Assembly (NCBI GenBank): GCA_902520725.1
Contig: CABYPB010000001.1
Coordinates: forward strand, 56,111-120,110
From: an uncultured SAR86 cluster bacterium
Lineage (GTDB): Bacteria > Pseudomonadota > Gammaproteobacteria > Magnimaribacterales > D2472
DNA length: 64,000 nt
Direction of reading: 5' to 3'
Shown one piece after another: positions 26,743 through 35,923 of the stretch (positions are counted from its first letter, which is position 1; each line of letters starts with the position of its first letter). Under the pieces are notes generated by a model. It made no database searches. It was not told the origin of the DNA and saw only the letters and a program-made list of their open reading frames with translations. The position numbers and the translations under genes were made by a program.

Positions 26743-28617
26743 CTAATTATCAGAAAAAACTATTATCTTGTCATAAGGCTTATATTGTCTTCTTTGTGAT
26801 TTTTTAGGATTAATGTTTACTCCAGCATTTAGAGATCTTAACTTTTTCTTTTTTGAAGCTTGATAGCCTATTGCTGTTTCCCCTTTTTCTCCAGCAGATT
26901 TGCATATGGTATAAAAATCTATTGGTTCTGAAATATCAACATAGTCAGTTATTGGTCTAAAATAAATTTCGGAACCTTGAGGTGAAGACAAATAATCAAA
27001 GAACTTACCCAATAATGGATTTTCTGCGATTTGAACCAGCATTGATTGAACAATGTCTTCGCTATATAAATAATCATCGTCAGAATCAGATGCAAATATT
27101 TCAGCATTTTGGGAATTAATTAATTCAGTTGTTAGTAGAAAATTTTTATTTGTCTTCTTTTCTATATCCCTAAGATTAATTAAAGTAAATAAAGTTTCAG
27201 CATCACAATCATCAATGTTATTAACTCCATTAAAAGAACTAACAATTAAAACGTTGTCGCCATCGTTAATATCCAAAGTATCTAAAAATTCTCTTGATTT
27301 AATATCACCATTTATAAAGCTTATATCTATGTCTTTATTTGAATCTAGCTTTTCGATTAAATCTAAGGTATTTGGATTATCATTCACAAGTTTTATATTT
27401 GATCCGCTATCAAGATATTTTGCTAAATGGCTACAAACAACATTTATTTTATCTAAGCCATCAAATGCGCCTCCAAAGATAAAAACAGTTTCAACTTTCT
27501 TTGTTTTCGATTTTGTATTAACTATTTTAGTTGTATCTATATTGGTATGCGATTCACCATCTTTGATAACAGTATCATCATCTTCTGAAATTGCTATTAA
27601 GTTATCATTTGCCTCTATAGTCTCATCAAAACTTGGGTTAATTAAAATCTTACCGTCTCTTTCAATTCCAATAATGCTTGACGAGTCATAGGAGATTACA
27701 GCCTCACCATAATTTAATCCTATTAATGATTTTTCTTTATGGAAATAGATCTCATCTCCATCGAAATTAACTAGCTCAAGGTACACATTAGCTAGTCCGG
27801 TCTGAAGGCATGTTTGAGCATCAATACGAGCAAGCATGTCCCCAAAATATAAAACTTGAGCTTCATCACCACCAATTATTTTTGCAAGATCATAATTTTC
27901 TTTTTTATTAAGTTTTGAAACAATATTATATTTTTCTTCTTTTCTATCAGGATTATTTATAATCGCAGCGAGCGTTTTAATAGTTTTCATATCATCGTTA
28001 TGATTAATCAATACTGACTTGGCTGCGTTTAAATTCACATGGTTCAGGTGTTTCCTGTTATATGTTGCGCCTTGTTTAGGTATTATTTTTTGATAATCTT
28101 TTTTTTCTGAGAACATATGTTGTATTTTTTCATTTGCCTCAACTGGATTCATTTGATCTAGAATTACTATGTTCGCATTCGTCTTATTTTCATTTGCTAG
28201 TAGCAGTTCTCTAATAACAAGAGATATCCCTGAGGACCAACCAAGAATTAGTTGATGATCTGATTCTTGTATTGCCGATTTACCTTGTCTTATCTCATCT
28301 ATCCTATCGCTTATAACGTTTACAATTAAACCAATGACAACTGATGAGAAGAATAATCCAGTTATAGCTATGACAGTATTATTCAGAATATTAACTAAGC
28401 TAGAATTCGAGTCGTTGCCTTCTCCAATCAAGGATGCGAAAAAGAAATCAAAAAATCTTTCTATAAAGCTATTAGATTGTCCAGAAGATTGAAAGTCTAA
28501 CGTTGTTATTAATAAAACCACCAGCACAACCACTATAAATAAAATATATATAACGCTTAAAAAGCTTCTTGAGAGGCTTTTATCGATTTGATACCTAAGT
28601 CTTTGAAATAGTTTCAT
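26743..28617 (-). CDS. CASTOR/POLLUX-like ion channel with RCK/TrkA_N-type domains
   Basis: N-terminal TM, pore-like region, second TM leading to NVISDRIDEIRQGKSAIQESDHQLILGWSSGISLVIRELLLANENKTNANIVILDQM; second Rossmann-like region VETVFIFGGAFDGLDKINVVCSHLAKYL. Confidence 0.85.
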   Translation of the reverse strand: MKLFQRLRYQIDKSLSRSFLSVIYILFIVVVLVVLLITTLDFQSSGQSNSFIERFFDFFFASLIGEGNDSNSSLVNILNNTVIAITGLFFSSVVIGLIVNVISDRIDEIRQGKSAIQESDHQLILGWSSGISLVIRELLLANENKTNANIVILDQMNPVEANEKIQHMFSEKKDYQKIIPKQGATYNRKHLNHVNLNAAKSVLINHNDDMKTIKTLAAIINNPDRKEEKYNIVSKLNKKENYDLAKIIGGDEAQVLYFGDMLARIDAQTCLQTGLANVYLELVNFDGDEIYFHKEKSLIGLNYGEAVISYDSSSIIGIERDGKILINPSFDETIEANDNLIAISEDDDTVIKDGESHTNIDTTKIVNTKSKTKKVETVFIFGGAFDGLDKINVVCSHLAKYLDSGSNIKLVNDNPNTLDLIEKLDSNKDIDISFINGDIKSREFLDTLDINDGDNVLIVSSFNGVNNIDDCDAETLFTLINLRDIEKKTNKNFLLTTELINSQNAEIFASDSDDDYLYSEDIVQSMLVQIAENPLLGKFFDYLSSPQGSEIYFRPITDYVDISEPIDFYTICKSAGEKGETAIGYQASKKKKLRSLNAGVNINPKKSQRRQYKPYDKIIVFSDN

Positions 28618-28813
28618 CTTTAAAATAATAATATAAACCTAATCATTCGTAATATATAGAAATAAAATAAATAAAAGATAAGAAATTCATACTTAAAAGT
28701 GTTTAAAAAACTTCTATTTATCACTATAAAATATGAAAAGCTACCCATCACTAATTTGCGTTCACTATAAAAAGAAATTATATTTAAATTAGGGTAAATA
28801 AAGAGGGTATGAA

Positions 28814-29122
28814 ATGGGAATCAAATTTGATGGAACAAAAGTAAAGGATGGAAGTAAAACCATTGCTAACGTTTATAGAGATGCCTTAAAAGAGGGAAGC
28901 TCTTCTGGGGGCAAGACCTTAGGAAATATATATCGTGATGCTATTAAGTTAGGTAGCTCTTCAGGAGGCAAGACTCTTTGTAATATTTCAAGAGGAGATA
29001 TAAGAGAAGGTAGTTCCTCTGGAGGAAAAAAACTAATAAGTCTTAAAGATGCTGCAAAATCAATTGGTACAACTTCACAAGGACCATCAACTGCGCTAGT
29101 TTGGTGGTTTTTTGGAAGATAA
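28814..29122 (+). CDS. small protein with three tandem ~19-aa repeats
   Basis: KEGSSSGGKTLGNIYRDAI / KLGSSSGGKTLCNISRGDI / REGSSSGGKKL, preceded by divergent copy KDGSKTIANVYRDAL; C-terminal hydrophobic STALVWWFFGR. Corresponding 57-bp DNA period. Confidence 0.72.
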   Translation: MGIKFDGTKVKDGSKTIANVYRDALKEGSSSGGKTLGNIYRDAIKLGSSSGGKTLCNISRGDIREGSSSGGKKLISLKDAAKSIGTTSQGPSTALVWWFFGR

Positions 29123-29140
29123 AATATAAGGTAGTTAAAA

Positions 29141-29452
29141 ATGTTGAGATGGGCAATAAGAGCGGTAGCTGCAAATAGCTATAGAAAAAAAGCAATTTCA
29201 GAGTCATCAAGAGCAAGTAGTAAAGCTAATGATGCTAAAAGAAAGTTTAGTTATGCAAAAAGAGAGAAGGATACAAATAAAAAACTAGATTATATGTGTG
29301 AAGGTTTGGATAACTTAGCCGAGGCAGTTAGTCATAGCTCGAATTCTATTGAGCCACTCGCTGAGGTATCTTTTGTAGCATCACTGCTGGTAGAAAGTAT
29401 TCAAAATAATCTCGATGAGCAAACTAAAGATATTGTTGAAAAATTAAAATAA
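29141..29452 (+). CDS. uncharacterised helical 103-aa protein
   Basis: Intact ORF 18 nt downstream of the repeat protein, same strand; predicted helical and charged. Confidence 0.5.
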   Translation: MLRWAIRAVAANSYRKKAISESSRASSKANDAKRKFSYAKREKDTNKKLDYMCEGLDNLAEAVSHSSNSIEPLAEVSFVASLLVESIQNNLDEQTKDIVEKLK

Positions 29453-29476
29453 AATTTTAAAGCTGAATAAGTATTA

Positions 29477-30970
29477 TCAACTATCCATTATCAACAATAA
29501 TTTTTTATAGATTGCTATCATTGCATAAGTATCAAGCCAACAGTATTTAAGCAAACTTTCTCTGATTTCATCGATTTTATTATCATCATTATGTTTCAAT
29601 TCTCTAAAAGCAGTTGAGGCCATTCCACCATCGCTAATTTTTAGATTCTTATAATTTAAATCTGGATCATTTTTATAAAGAGCTGGAAGAACTTTTTTAA
29701 TAGAGAAGCTTCCTCCAAAATCAGGATGATAATATCCACCTTTTGCAAAAGGATCTTTAAGGTCTAATATTCTATTATTTAAGTCAAGTAACCTATCTGA
29801 AAGATCGAGACAAAAAATACTAAGATCTTTTATAACCCCCTTTTCAAATATTTGATGATAGGTAATTATTGAGCCCTCCTCTGGGATATTTTTGAGCATA
29901 CTTTCTGCGATAGCTCTTCTAGGGTCATCATCATGATTTGCCAGAAATTCAAAATGATCTATATCCTCTAATGAATCATTAGGATTCTTTTGCACATGAA
30001 GTGAATACTGGAATGGCATCTTTTCATTGGGCATCTGATCAATATGATTTGGAAGTGGCTCACTATAAGTTTCAAAATCAAAATAACTAATTGGATAAGA
30101 TACTGAAGAAATAAAGCTTTGAATTAATTTTTTATCAATAAATGGAGTATTGCTAAGCGTTGATTTAATTTGTATCTGCTGGATATTAGAAAAGTCAGAA
30201 ATATTTTCTATTTTTTCAAAGGTATCTATGCCTTGATCATATAATTTAAACTTCTTTTTACTTCTCATTCTATAGAGTTTAAAAACAGAATTAATATCGT
30301 CTTTTGCTTTAGGCCAACAATGATCTTCAAAAGAGCATTTCTGATTCTTGTTATGGTGACCACTAATTCTTTCATCAGGTGGGGAATCCATGGATGAGAT
30401 TTCTTTTAAATTTACGAGGGTCTGAGAAATTTCTATTTGATTTGATTTAACATCTTCAGTTAATAAATGGCGTTTGAAAACATTATTGAGATCTAGCTCT
30501 TTCTTTCTTTTATAAACTTTTTCTAAGGTTATTACATATATATCATTTAATTTTAGGCCGTCGATTTGATTTAAAACAAACCATTGTATGCTAGCGTCCT
30601 CTTTATGAACTTCTTTCAAGCTTGAGGAAGACTTTACTTCGAATATGTCCCAGCCATTTGATGTTTTGTTCATAACATCAACTCTGACAAAAACACCATC
30701 TACATAAAAGGAACCCTCAAAAATGACCTTAGTTCCATTTTTTATAGCATCTTGAGTTAAGTCATGCATTTCTTGGTAGTTTCCAGCAAGGAAAGGAATC
30801 TCAACACCGTTAGAAAAAGTATCTTTTACCCTTTCTCCAACTTCTTCACCATCTCTTAATCTTTGTAAGGCCTGATTATCTTTTAAATTAGGGTCTTCAT
30901 ATCCATTATATTTAAACCAAAAGCATCTTTGGCACTCTTGCCCTACCACAAAGTTTGATTTAGTAATCAT
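29477..30970 (-). CDS. DUF2779 protein: Cas4-like Fe-S PD-(D/E)XK nuclease fused to DEDD-type exonuclease-like domain
   Basis: CQRCFWFKY, VRVDVMNKTSNGWDIFEVKSSSSLKE (PD-(D/E)XK), KCSFEDHCWP distal Cys pair; YFDFETYSEPLPNHIDQMPNEKMPFQYSLHV (DxE of DUF2779), GGYYHPDFGGSFSIKKVLPALY, YCWLDTYAMIAIYKKL. Confidence 0.83.
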   Translation of the reverse strand: MITKSNFVVGQECQRCFWFKYNGYEDPNLKDNQALQRLRDGEEVGERVKDTFSNGVEIPFLAGNYQEMHDLTQDAIKNGTKVIFEGSFYVDGVFVRVDVMNKTSNGWDIFEVKSSSSLKEVHKEDASIQWFVLNQIDGLKLNDIYVITLEKVYKRKKELDLNNVFKRHLLTEDVKSNQIEISQTLVNLKEISSMDSPPDERISGHHNKNQKCSFEDHCWPKAKDDINSVFKLYRMRSKKKFKLYDQGIDTFEKIENISDFSNIQQIQIKSTLSNTPFIDKKLIQSFISSVSYPISYFDFETYSEPLPNHIDQMPNEKMPFQYSLHVQKNPNDSLEDIDHFEFLANHDDDPRRAIAESMLKNIPEEGSIITYHQIFEKGVIKDLSIFCLDLSDRLLDLNNRILDLKDPFAKGGYYHPDFGGSFSIKKVLPALYKNDPDLNYKNLKISDGGMASTAFRELKHNDDNKIDEIRESLLKYCWLDTYAMIAIYKKLLLIMDS

Positions 30971-30982
30971 GAGATGATTATT

Positions 30983-31288
30983 TTAAATAATCTCATTAAT
31001 TATTTTCATGAGACATTCTTCTGGCGAGCAAAGGAGTGAATGCTCCCATGAATTAATCCAAATTTGTTTAAAGTCATCTATGGAGTCATCTTCTTTATTG
31101 AATATCTCAAGATCGTTCCATATCTGATTTAATAATGAAGTCTTGCCACTACCCCATTCTCCTTGAACTCCTATTGTCATTGGGGTATCTGTTCTTTTTA
31201 CAAAATCTACAAGAGCATCCTTATAAGAAGAAATTTTTAATGCGTCATCTCCACCCTGACGCAAAGCCTCATCTACAATCCCAACCAT
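30983..31288 (-). pseudogene. truncated KAP-family P-loop NTPase (N-terminal Walker A segment only)
   Basis: 101 aa: GVQGEWGSGKTSLLNQIWNDLE...QIWINSWEHSLLCSPEECLMKIINEII then stop; no Walker B or C-terminal KAP region in the sequence that follows, where DUF2779 starts after 12 nt. Confidence 0.65.
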
Positions 31289-31372
31289 AATCTATTACCA
31301 AAAAATAACTACATAAATAATATACATATAAATGTAGTCATCTGCAAAATAGAAATGATATAAACTAGCTTT

Positions 31373-31741
31373 ATGATTTATTTATTGTCATCGTTGTATT
31401 TTCTATATGGTTTTGTACTTTTTTATACGTACTTCAAAGGTTATAGCCTTTTGAGATATTTACTAAAAAGAAAAAATATAAATGCTGTTTTAACAATAGA
31501 GTTAATCTTTATTATTTTAGCTTCCTTCATTGTATTCACATCACAACCATTGAATTGGATTGTTGCTTTAATAATGTTTACGCATCTAATTGGAGTTGGC
31601 TGGTTAATTTCTAATCCTGATAGTTATTACACAATGATTGATACAAATTCTACAGATATGGATTCACTTGAAACTGCTTCGGCTATGATTGTGTTTGGGT
31701 ATGGAGTTTTTGTTTATTCTTCTAAGTTTTTTTTAGGTTAA
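31373..31741 (+). CDS. uncharacterised small membrane protein (about 4 TM)
   Basis: Intact 122-aa ORF, strongly hydrophobic segments. Confidence 0.6.
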   Translation: MIYLLSSLYFLYGFVLFYTYFKGYSLLRYLLKRKNINAVLTIELIFIILASFIVFTSQPLNWIVALIMFTHLIGVGWLISNPDSYYTMIDTNSTDMDSLETASAMIVFGYGVFVYSSKFFLG

Positions 31742-32608
31742 TTCTTCTATCCTTTTTAGCAAACTGGAAGTATCCCATCTTCCTCCTTCAGCATCTTGAA
31801 TATCTTTATAGAATTCATTAATAATTTTAGTCACATCAAGACTGATATTAGATTTATCTGCTTCTTTTAATACTATATCTAAATCCTTTCTCATTAAATC
31901 AACAGCAAATCCATAGTCATATTTGTTTTGAGTCATTGTTTTCCATCGGTTATCCATTTGCCATGATTGTGCTGCGCCCTTTGAAACAACCTCAAGAACA
32001 TCTTGAGTATTTAAGCCAACTTTTTTTGAGAAATTAATACCTTCAGCCAGTGCCTGAATAAGCCCAGCAATACATATCTGATTAACCATCTTTGTGAGTT
32101 GACCAGATCCAGATGGCCCCATATATTTAATAAATTTAGTATACGGTTCTAAAATGTTTTCAACTAAATTAAATGCTTCTTTGTCTCCTCCAGCCATAAT
32201 GGACAATTGACCTGATTGAGCACCAGCCTCACCCCCAGATACAGGAGCATCAATATAAAAGATGTCATTAGGATTAAGCAATTCATTCATTTCCATAGAT
32301 AGATCTGATGATGTTGTTGTGTGATCAACTATTATTGAACCTTGTTTAAGATAATTAATCATTCCGTCTTTTCCTGCAATTACATCTCGAACATCACTAT
32401 CATTTCCAATACAGATCATTATCACATCTGATAATTTAGCAATCTCCGCAGGAGAATTACAAATAACGCCTTTATATTTAGTATTCCAAATTTTAGATTT
32501 TTCTGATGTTCTATTAAAAACAGAAATATTATTATTTTGATTTGCCAGATGCCCAGCCATGGGGAACCCCATCACACCTAAACCAATAAAGCCCAAGGCT
32601 TTACTCAT
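31733..32608 (-). CDS. NAD(P)-dependent beta-hydroxyacid dehydrogenase (3-hydroxyisobutyrate/tartronate semialdehyde reductase family)
   Basis: GFIGLGVMGFPMAGHLA, YIDAPVSGGEAGAQSGQLSIMAGGD, GPSGSGQLTKMVNQICIAG, DLMRKDLDIVLKEAD. Confidence 0.93.
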   Translation of the reverse strand: MSKALGFIGLGVMGFPMAGHLANQNNNISVFNRTSEKSKIWNTKYKGVICNSPAEIAKLSDVIMICIGNDSDVRDVIAGKDGMINYLKQGSIIVDHTTTSSDLSMEMNELLNPNDIFYIDAPVSGGEAGAQSGQLSIMAGGDKEAFNLVENILEPYTKFIKYMGPSGSGQLTKMVNQICIAGLIQALAEGINFSKKVGLNTQDVLEVVSKGAAQSWQMDNRWKTMTQNKYDYGFAVDLMRKDLDIVLKEADKSNISLDVTKIINEFYKDIQDAEGGRWDTSSLLKRIEELT

Positions 32609-32772
32609 ACTATAAAATCTTCTCTATCTTTTTTAGCAGTTCTTTTAGTTCCATCTTTTGTCTGATACTCAGATGTAATACCCTTAGTGCCTTCAATATT
32701 CTTTAATAAAAGAGTATAGATGACGACCATAACTATCCATAAAATTGGAATTATAATGACTGTCTCTATCAT
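32605..32772 (-). CDS. small single-TM protein (55 aa), coupled to the beta-hydroxyacid dehydrogenase gene
   Basis: Hand-read ORF: MIETVIIIPILWIVMVVIYTLLLKNIEGTKGITSEYQTKDGTKRTAKKDREDFIV*; stop overlaps the next ATG (ATGA). Not in the supplied track. Confidence 0.55.
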   Translation of the reverse strand: MIETVIIIPILWIVMVVIYTLLLKNIEGTKGITSEYQTKDGTKRTAKKDREDFIV

Positions 32773-32781
32773 AGAATTTAC

Positions 32782-33756
32782 TTAACCACTGATTTTTGAC
32801 TTGAATGCGTTAAAAGCAGATTCATATTCTGATTTAATTCTGCCAACAAGCTCTGCAACAGATGGAGAGTCTTTAATGCCACCAATGCCCTGTCCTGAAC
32901 CCCATATATCCTTCCAAGCTTTTGAATCAGTGTTTCCACCTGAGCCAAAATTCATAGATGATTTGTCTGCATCTGGAAGATTATCTGGATCTAATCCAGC
33001 ATTTTTAATAGAAGGCTTTAAATAATTGCCATGCACTCCAGTAAATAATGATGAATAAACAATATCTTCAGCTGCACTAGCTTCTAACATTCTTTTGTAT
33101 TCTTGATCTGCATTTGCTTCTTCAGTAGCGATAAATCTAGTACCTAGATATGCAAAATCTGCACCTAATGCAATCGCTGAAGCAACTGCATGCCCATCTC
33201 CAATTGAGCCTGATAAAATTACTGTTCCATCAAACCATTTCTTGACCTCTCTTAGTAGAGCAAATGGTGACAATGCTCCAGCATGTCCTCCAGCTCCTGC
33301 ACAAACTAGAATTAAACCATCAACACCTTGTTCAGCTGCTTTCTTTGCATGTCTTACGCTAATCACATCATGATAAACAAGTCCGCCATAGCTATGTGCT
33401 GCCTCAACAACCTCAGCAGGCGGTCTCAATGAGGTTATTATTATTGGAACTTCATGTTTTACACATGTTTCCATATCCTGCATTAATCTATCATTTGATC
33501 CATGGCAAATCTGATTTACTGCAAATGGGGCAACTTTTGCATCTGGGTTCTGCTCTTGATATTCGGCGAGCTCAGTCTTAATCCTAGTGATCCATTCTTC
33601 AAGGACATGTTGCGGTCTTGCATTTAAAGCTGGAAAAGAACCTATAACTCCAGCTTTGCATTGAGCAATTACTAGATCTGGTCCAGAAACTAAAAAAAGT
33701 GGTGCTCCAATTACTGGTATAGAAATATTTTCTTCGATATGTTTATGAATAGGCAC
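32782..33756 (-). CDS. nitronate monooxygenase / 2-nitropropane dioxygenase-like flavoprotein
   Basis: IPVIGAPLFLVSGPDLVIAQCKAGVIGSFPALNARP, DGLILVCAGAGGHAG, LSGSIGDGHAVASAIALGADFAYLGTRFIATEEA. Confidence 0.92.
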   Translation of the reverse strand: MPIHKHIEENISIPVIGAPLFLVSGPDLVIAQCKAGVIGSFPALNARPQHVLEEWITRIKTELAEYQEQNPDAKVAPFAVNQICHGSNDRLMQDMETCVKHEVPIIITSLRPPAEVVEAAHSYGGLVYHDVISVRHAKKAAEQGVDGLILVCAGAGGHAGALSPFALLREVKKWFDGTVILSGSIGDGHAVASAIALGADFAYLGTRFIATEEANADQEYKRMLEASAAEDIVYSSLFTGVHGNYLKPSIKNAGLDPDNLPDADKSSMNFGSGGNTDSKAWKDIWGSGQGIGGIKDSPSVAELVGRIKSEYESAFNAFKSKISG

Positions 33757-33783
33757 TTAAGGACTCCTTAATAAAAATATTTT

Positions 33784-35097
33784 TTAAAACTTTCCTGGAT
33801 AATCATCAATCAGATAGACAAAGGCTCTTACCCCTTCATCTAAAGCGGAATCATCAACATAAAAATATGGTGAATGATTACCAGCAACATCTGTTCTTTC
33901 TCCAAAGTTAGCAGATTCTAAACCAACTCCAGGTTTATTAATACCCAGCCAAAAATACATTCCTGGGATTTCTTGAGAAAAATATGAGAAATCTTCTGCT
34001 CCAGTGACAGGTATATTTGATTCATAAAACCTACCAGGCGAAGCTTTCATTAAAGAGCCTTTCATTGCATTAACTAGTTTTGGTTCATTATAAGTAACTG
34101 GATAAAAGCCACCAACATCAAATTCAACAGATATTTCTGTTCCTGTTCCAAGTGCAACACCCTTAGCTATTTGTTCAATTTCTTCGTATATTTGCTTTCT
34201 AAGCAGTGGATCAAAAGTCCTTATAGTCCCCATAATCTGTGCATCTTCAGGAATAATATTGTTTCTTGTGCCTGCTTTTACAAGCCCAACAGAAACAACT
34301 GCAGGATTATTGATGATATTAATTCTTCTGCTAACAATGGTATTTAAGGATTCTATAAGTTCTGCTGTAGCCATTATTGGATCTATTCCAGACCAAGGAG
34401 TTGATCCATGTGTTTGAACTCCTTTAATATTTATTCTGTATGCTGATGCTGCAGCCATAGCTGGTCCAGGTTTTACCGATAGAACACCATTTGGAATATT
34501 AGTAACATGCAATCCAAATATTACTTCTGGGTTATATCTATCAAAAATACCTTCAGCCAACATCATTTCAGCACCACCACCTTCTCCCTCTGGTGGACCT
34601 TCTTCAGCTGGTTGAAAGATAAACATAACCTTGCCTTTTAAACTGGATTTATTCTTTGACAGGAATTCAGCAACACCCATTAATATTGCAACATGAGCAT
34701 CATGACCACAAGCATGCATTACTCCAACATCATTACCTAAATAAGTTGTTCTAACCTTTGAGGCAAAAGGTAGTCCTGTTTTTTCTTCAACCGGTAGAGC
34801 ATCCATATCTGCTCTTAAAGCCATAGTGGGTCCTGGCAAGTCGCCTTCTAACATACCTACCACGCCTGTATAAGCGATATTTGTTTGGACCTTAATACCA
34901 AGAGATCTCAGATGATCCTCAATTTTTTTTGATGTTCTGAACTCTCTGTTGCCAAGTTCAGGATGTTCATGAATGTCATGTCTCCACTCAATCACTTTTT
35001 TCATAAGGTTGTCTATATCATTGTCTAAATTCTGTTTTAGATCAGCCAGAATATTAAAAGAGATAATTGATAGAGAAAATGTAATAAATTTTTTCAT
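33784..35097 (-). CDS. M20 family amidohydrolase (secreted)
   Basis: Signal peptide; WRHDIHEHPELGNREFRTSKKI, ALRADMDALPVEEKTG, VMHACGHDAHVAILMGVAEFL, FIFQPAEEGP, TGAEDFSYFSQEIPGMYFWLG. Confidence 0.95.
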   Translation of the reverse strand: MKKFITFSLSIISFNILADLKQNLDNDIDNLMKKVIEWRHDIHEHPELGNREFRTSKKIEDHLRSLGIKVQTNIAYTGVVGMLEGDLPGPTMALRADMDALPVEEKTGLPFASKVRTTYLGNDVGVMHACGHDAHVAILMGVAEFLSKNKSSLKGKVMFIFQPAEEGPPEGEGGGAEMMLAEGIFDRYNPEVIFGLHVTNIPNGVLSVKPGPAMAAASAYRINIKGVQTHGSTPWSGIDPIMATAELIESLNTIVSRRINIINNPAVVSVGLVKAGTRNNIIPEDAQIMGTIRTFDPLLRKQIYEEIEQIAKGVALGTGTEISVEFDVGGFYPVTYNEPKLVNAMKGSLMKASPGRFYESNIPVTGAEDFSYFSQEIPGMYFWLGINKPGVGLESANFGERTDVAGNHSPYFYVDDSALDEGVRAFVYLIDDYPGKF

Positions 35098-35210
35098 AGT
35101 TCAGCCAATTATAGATAAATAACTCATCAAATAATATAAATTGAAATAGTTTTCTTTAAGAAGAACATTGAATATTTACCTTTATTTAAATGGTTTTGAT
35201 AAGATGAGTT

Positions 35211-35903
35211 ATGCAATATCTTTTTTTAGTAACTGCATTCTTAGGATTTTCTATATTTTCTTTATCTGATGAAGAAAAAAAAGAAAAATATGAAGGTTTT
35301 AAATATTCCTCAATAGGTATTGATTTAATTCAAACAGAAAAGACAGCATTAGGTGCAAAAGCATCATTACCATTGCCTGGAGGACTATATATTGTTTTAG
35401 AAAGAAAAGCAGAAGGTATTGATACCTCAAATGAATCTTATGATCGAATTATTAACGCAGCAAGAATTGGGGTTCATGCTGGTATTGGAGATATCTTTAG
35501 CTCGGTTTCTGCAAAGGGTTTAAAGCTAAGTGTAAAAAATATTTTTGATGTTTACGCAGAGTTTGGAGTAAAAAGCACAGCCTATGAGAGTGATATTAAT
35601 TCTTTTTCTGAAGACGACGCAAAAGCTAATGTTATTGCAGGTATAAGATTTGGTAATAGCTCTGGTTGGGAAGGAAAGTTATTTATAGATCTATCAAAAG
35701 ACTCAGAACTTAAAATAAAATCTTGTCAAACCGGTCAAGTTTGCTCTCAATTAGTTGAATATGAGTTAGAAGATGAAACAGATCAGAAGTTTGGTGCTGG
35801 TATTTTATATAATATCAATAAAAGAAGTGCGGTATCTTTTGAAATGTCATCTAGCAAAATATTTGATGCTTCTATGAAAATTGGTTATCAATTTAATTTT
35901 TAA
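35211..35903 (+). CDS. predicted outer-membrane beta-barrel protein
   Basis: Signal peptide, alternating beta-strand pattern, C-terminal aromatic KIGYQFNF. Confidence 0.6.
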   Translation: MQYLFLVTAFLGFSIFSLSDEEKKEKYEGFKYSSIGIDLIQTEKTALGAKASLPLPGGLYIVLERKAEGIDTSNESYDRIINAARIGVHAGIGDIFSSVSAKGLKLSVKNIFDVYAEFGVKSTAYESDINSFSEDDAKANVIAGIRFGNSSGWEGKLFIDLSKDSELKIKSCQTGQVCSQLVEYELEDETDQKFGAGILYNINKRSAVSFEMSSSKIFDASMKIGYQFNF

Positions 35904-35923
35904 AAATCTTTTCTAATGTTAAA

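Noticed and set aside
27215-27691. 158-aa ORF antisense to the CASTOR/POLLUX-like channel
   Set aside because: Antisense shadow of a strong CDS; no independent motif or spacing signal.
28893-29035. 57-bp spaced DNA repeats considered as a CRISPR or non-coding repeat array
   Set aside because: Repeats are in frame, diverge at synonymous sites and encode 19-aa protein repeats; no unique spacers.
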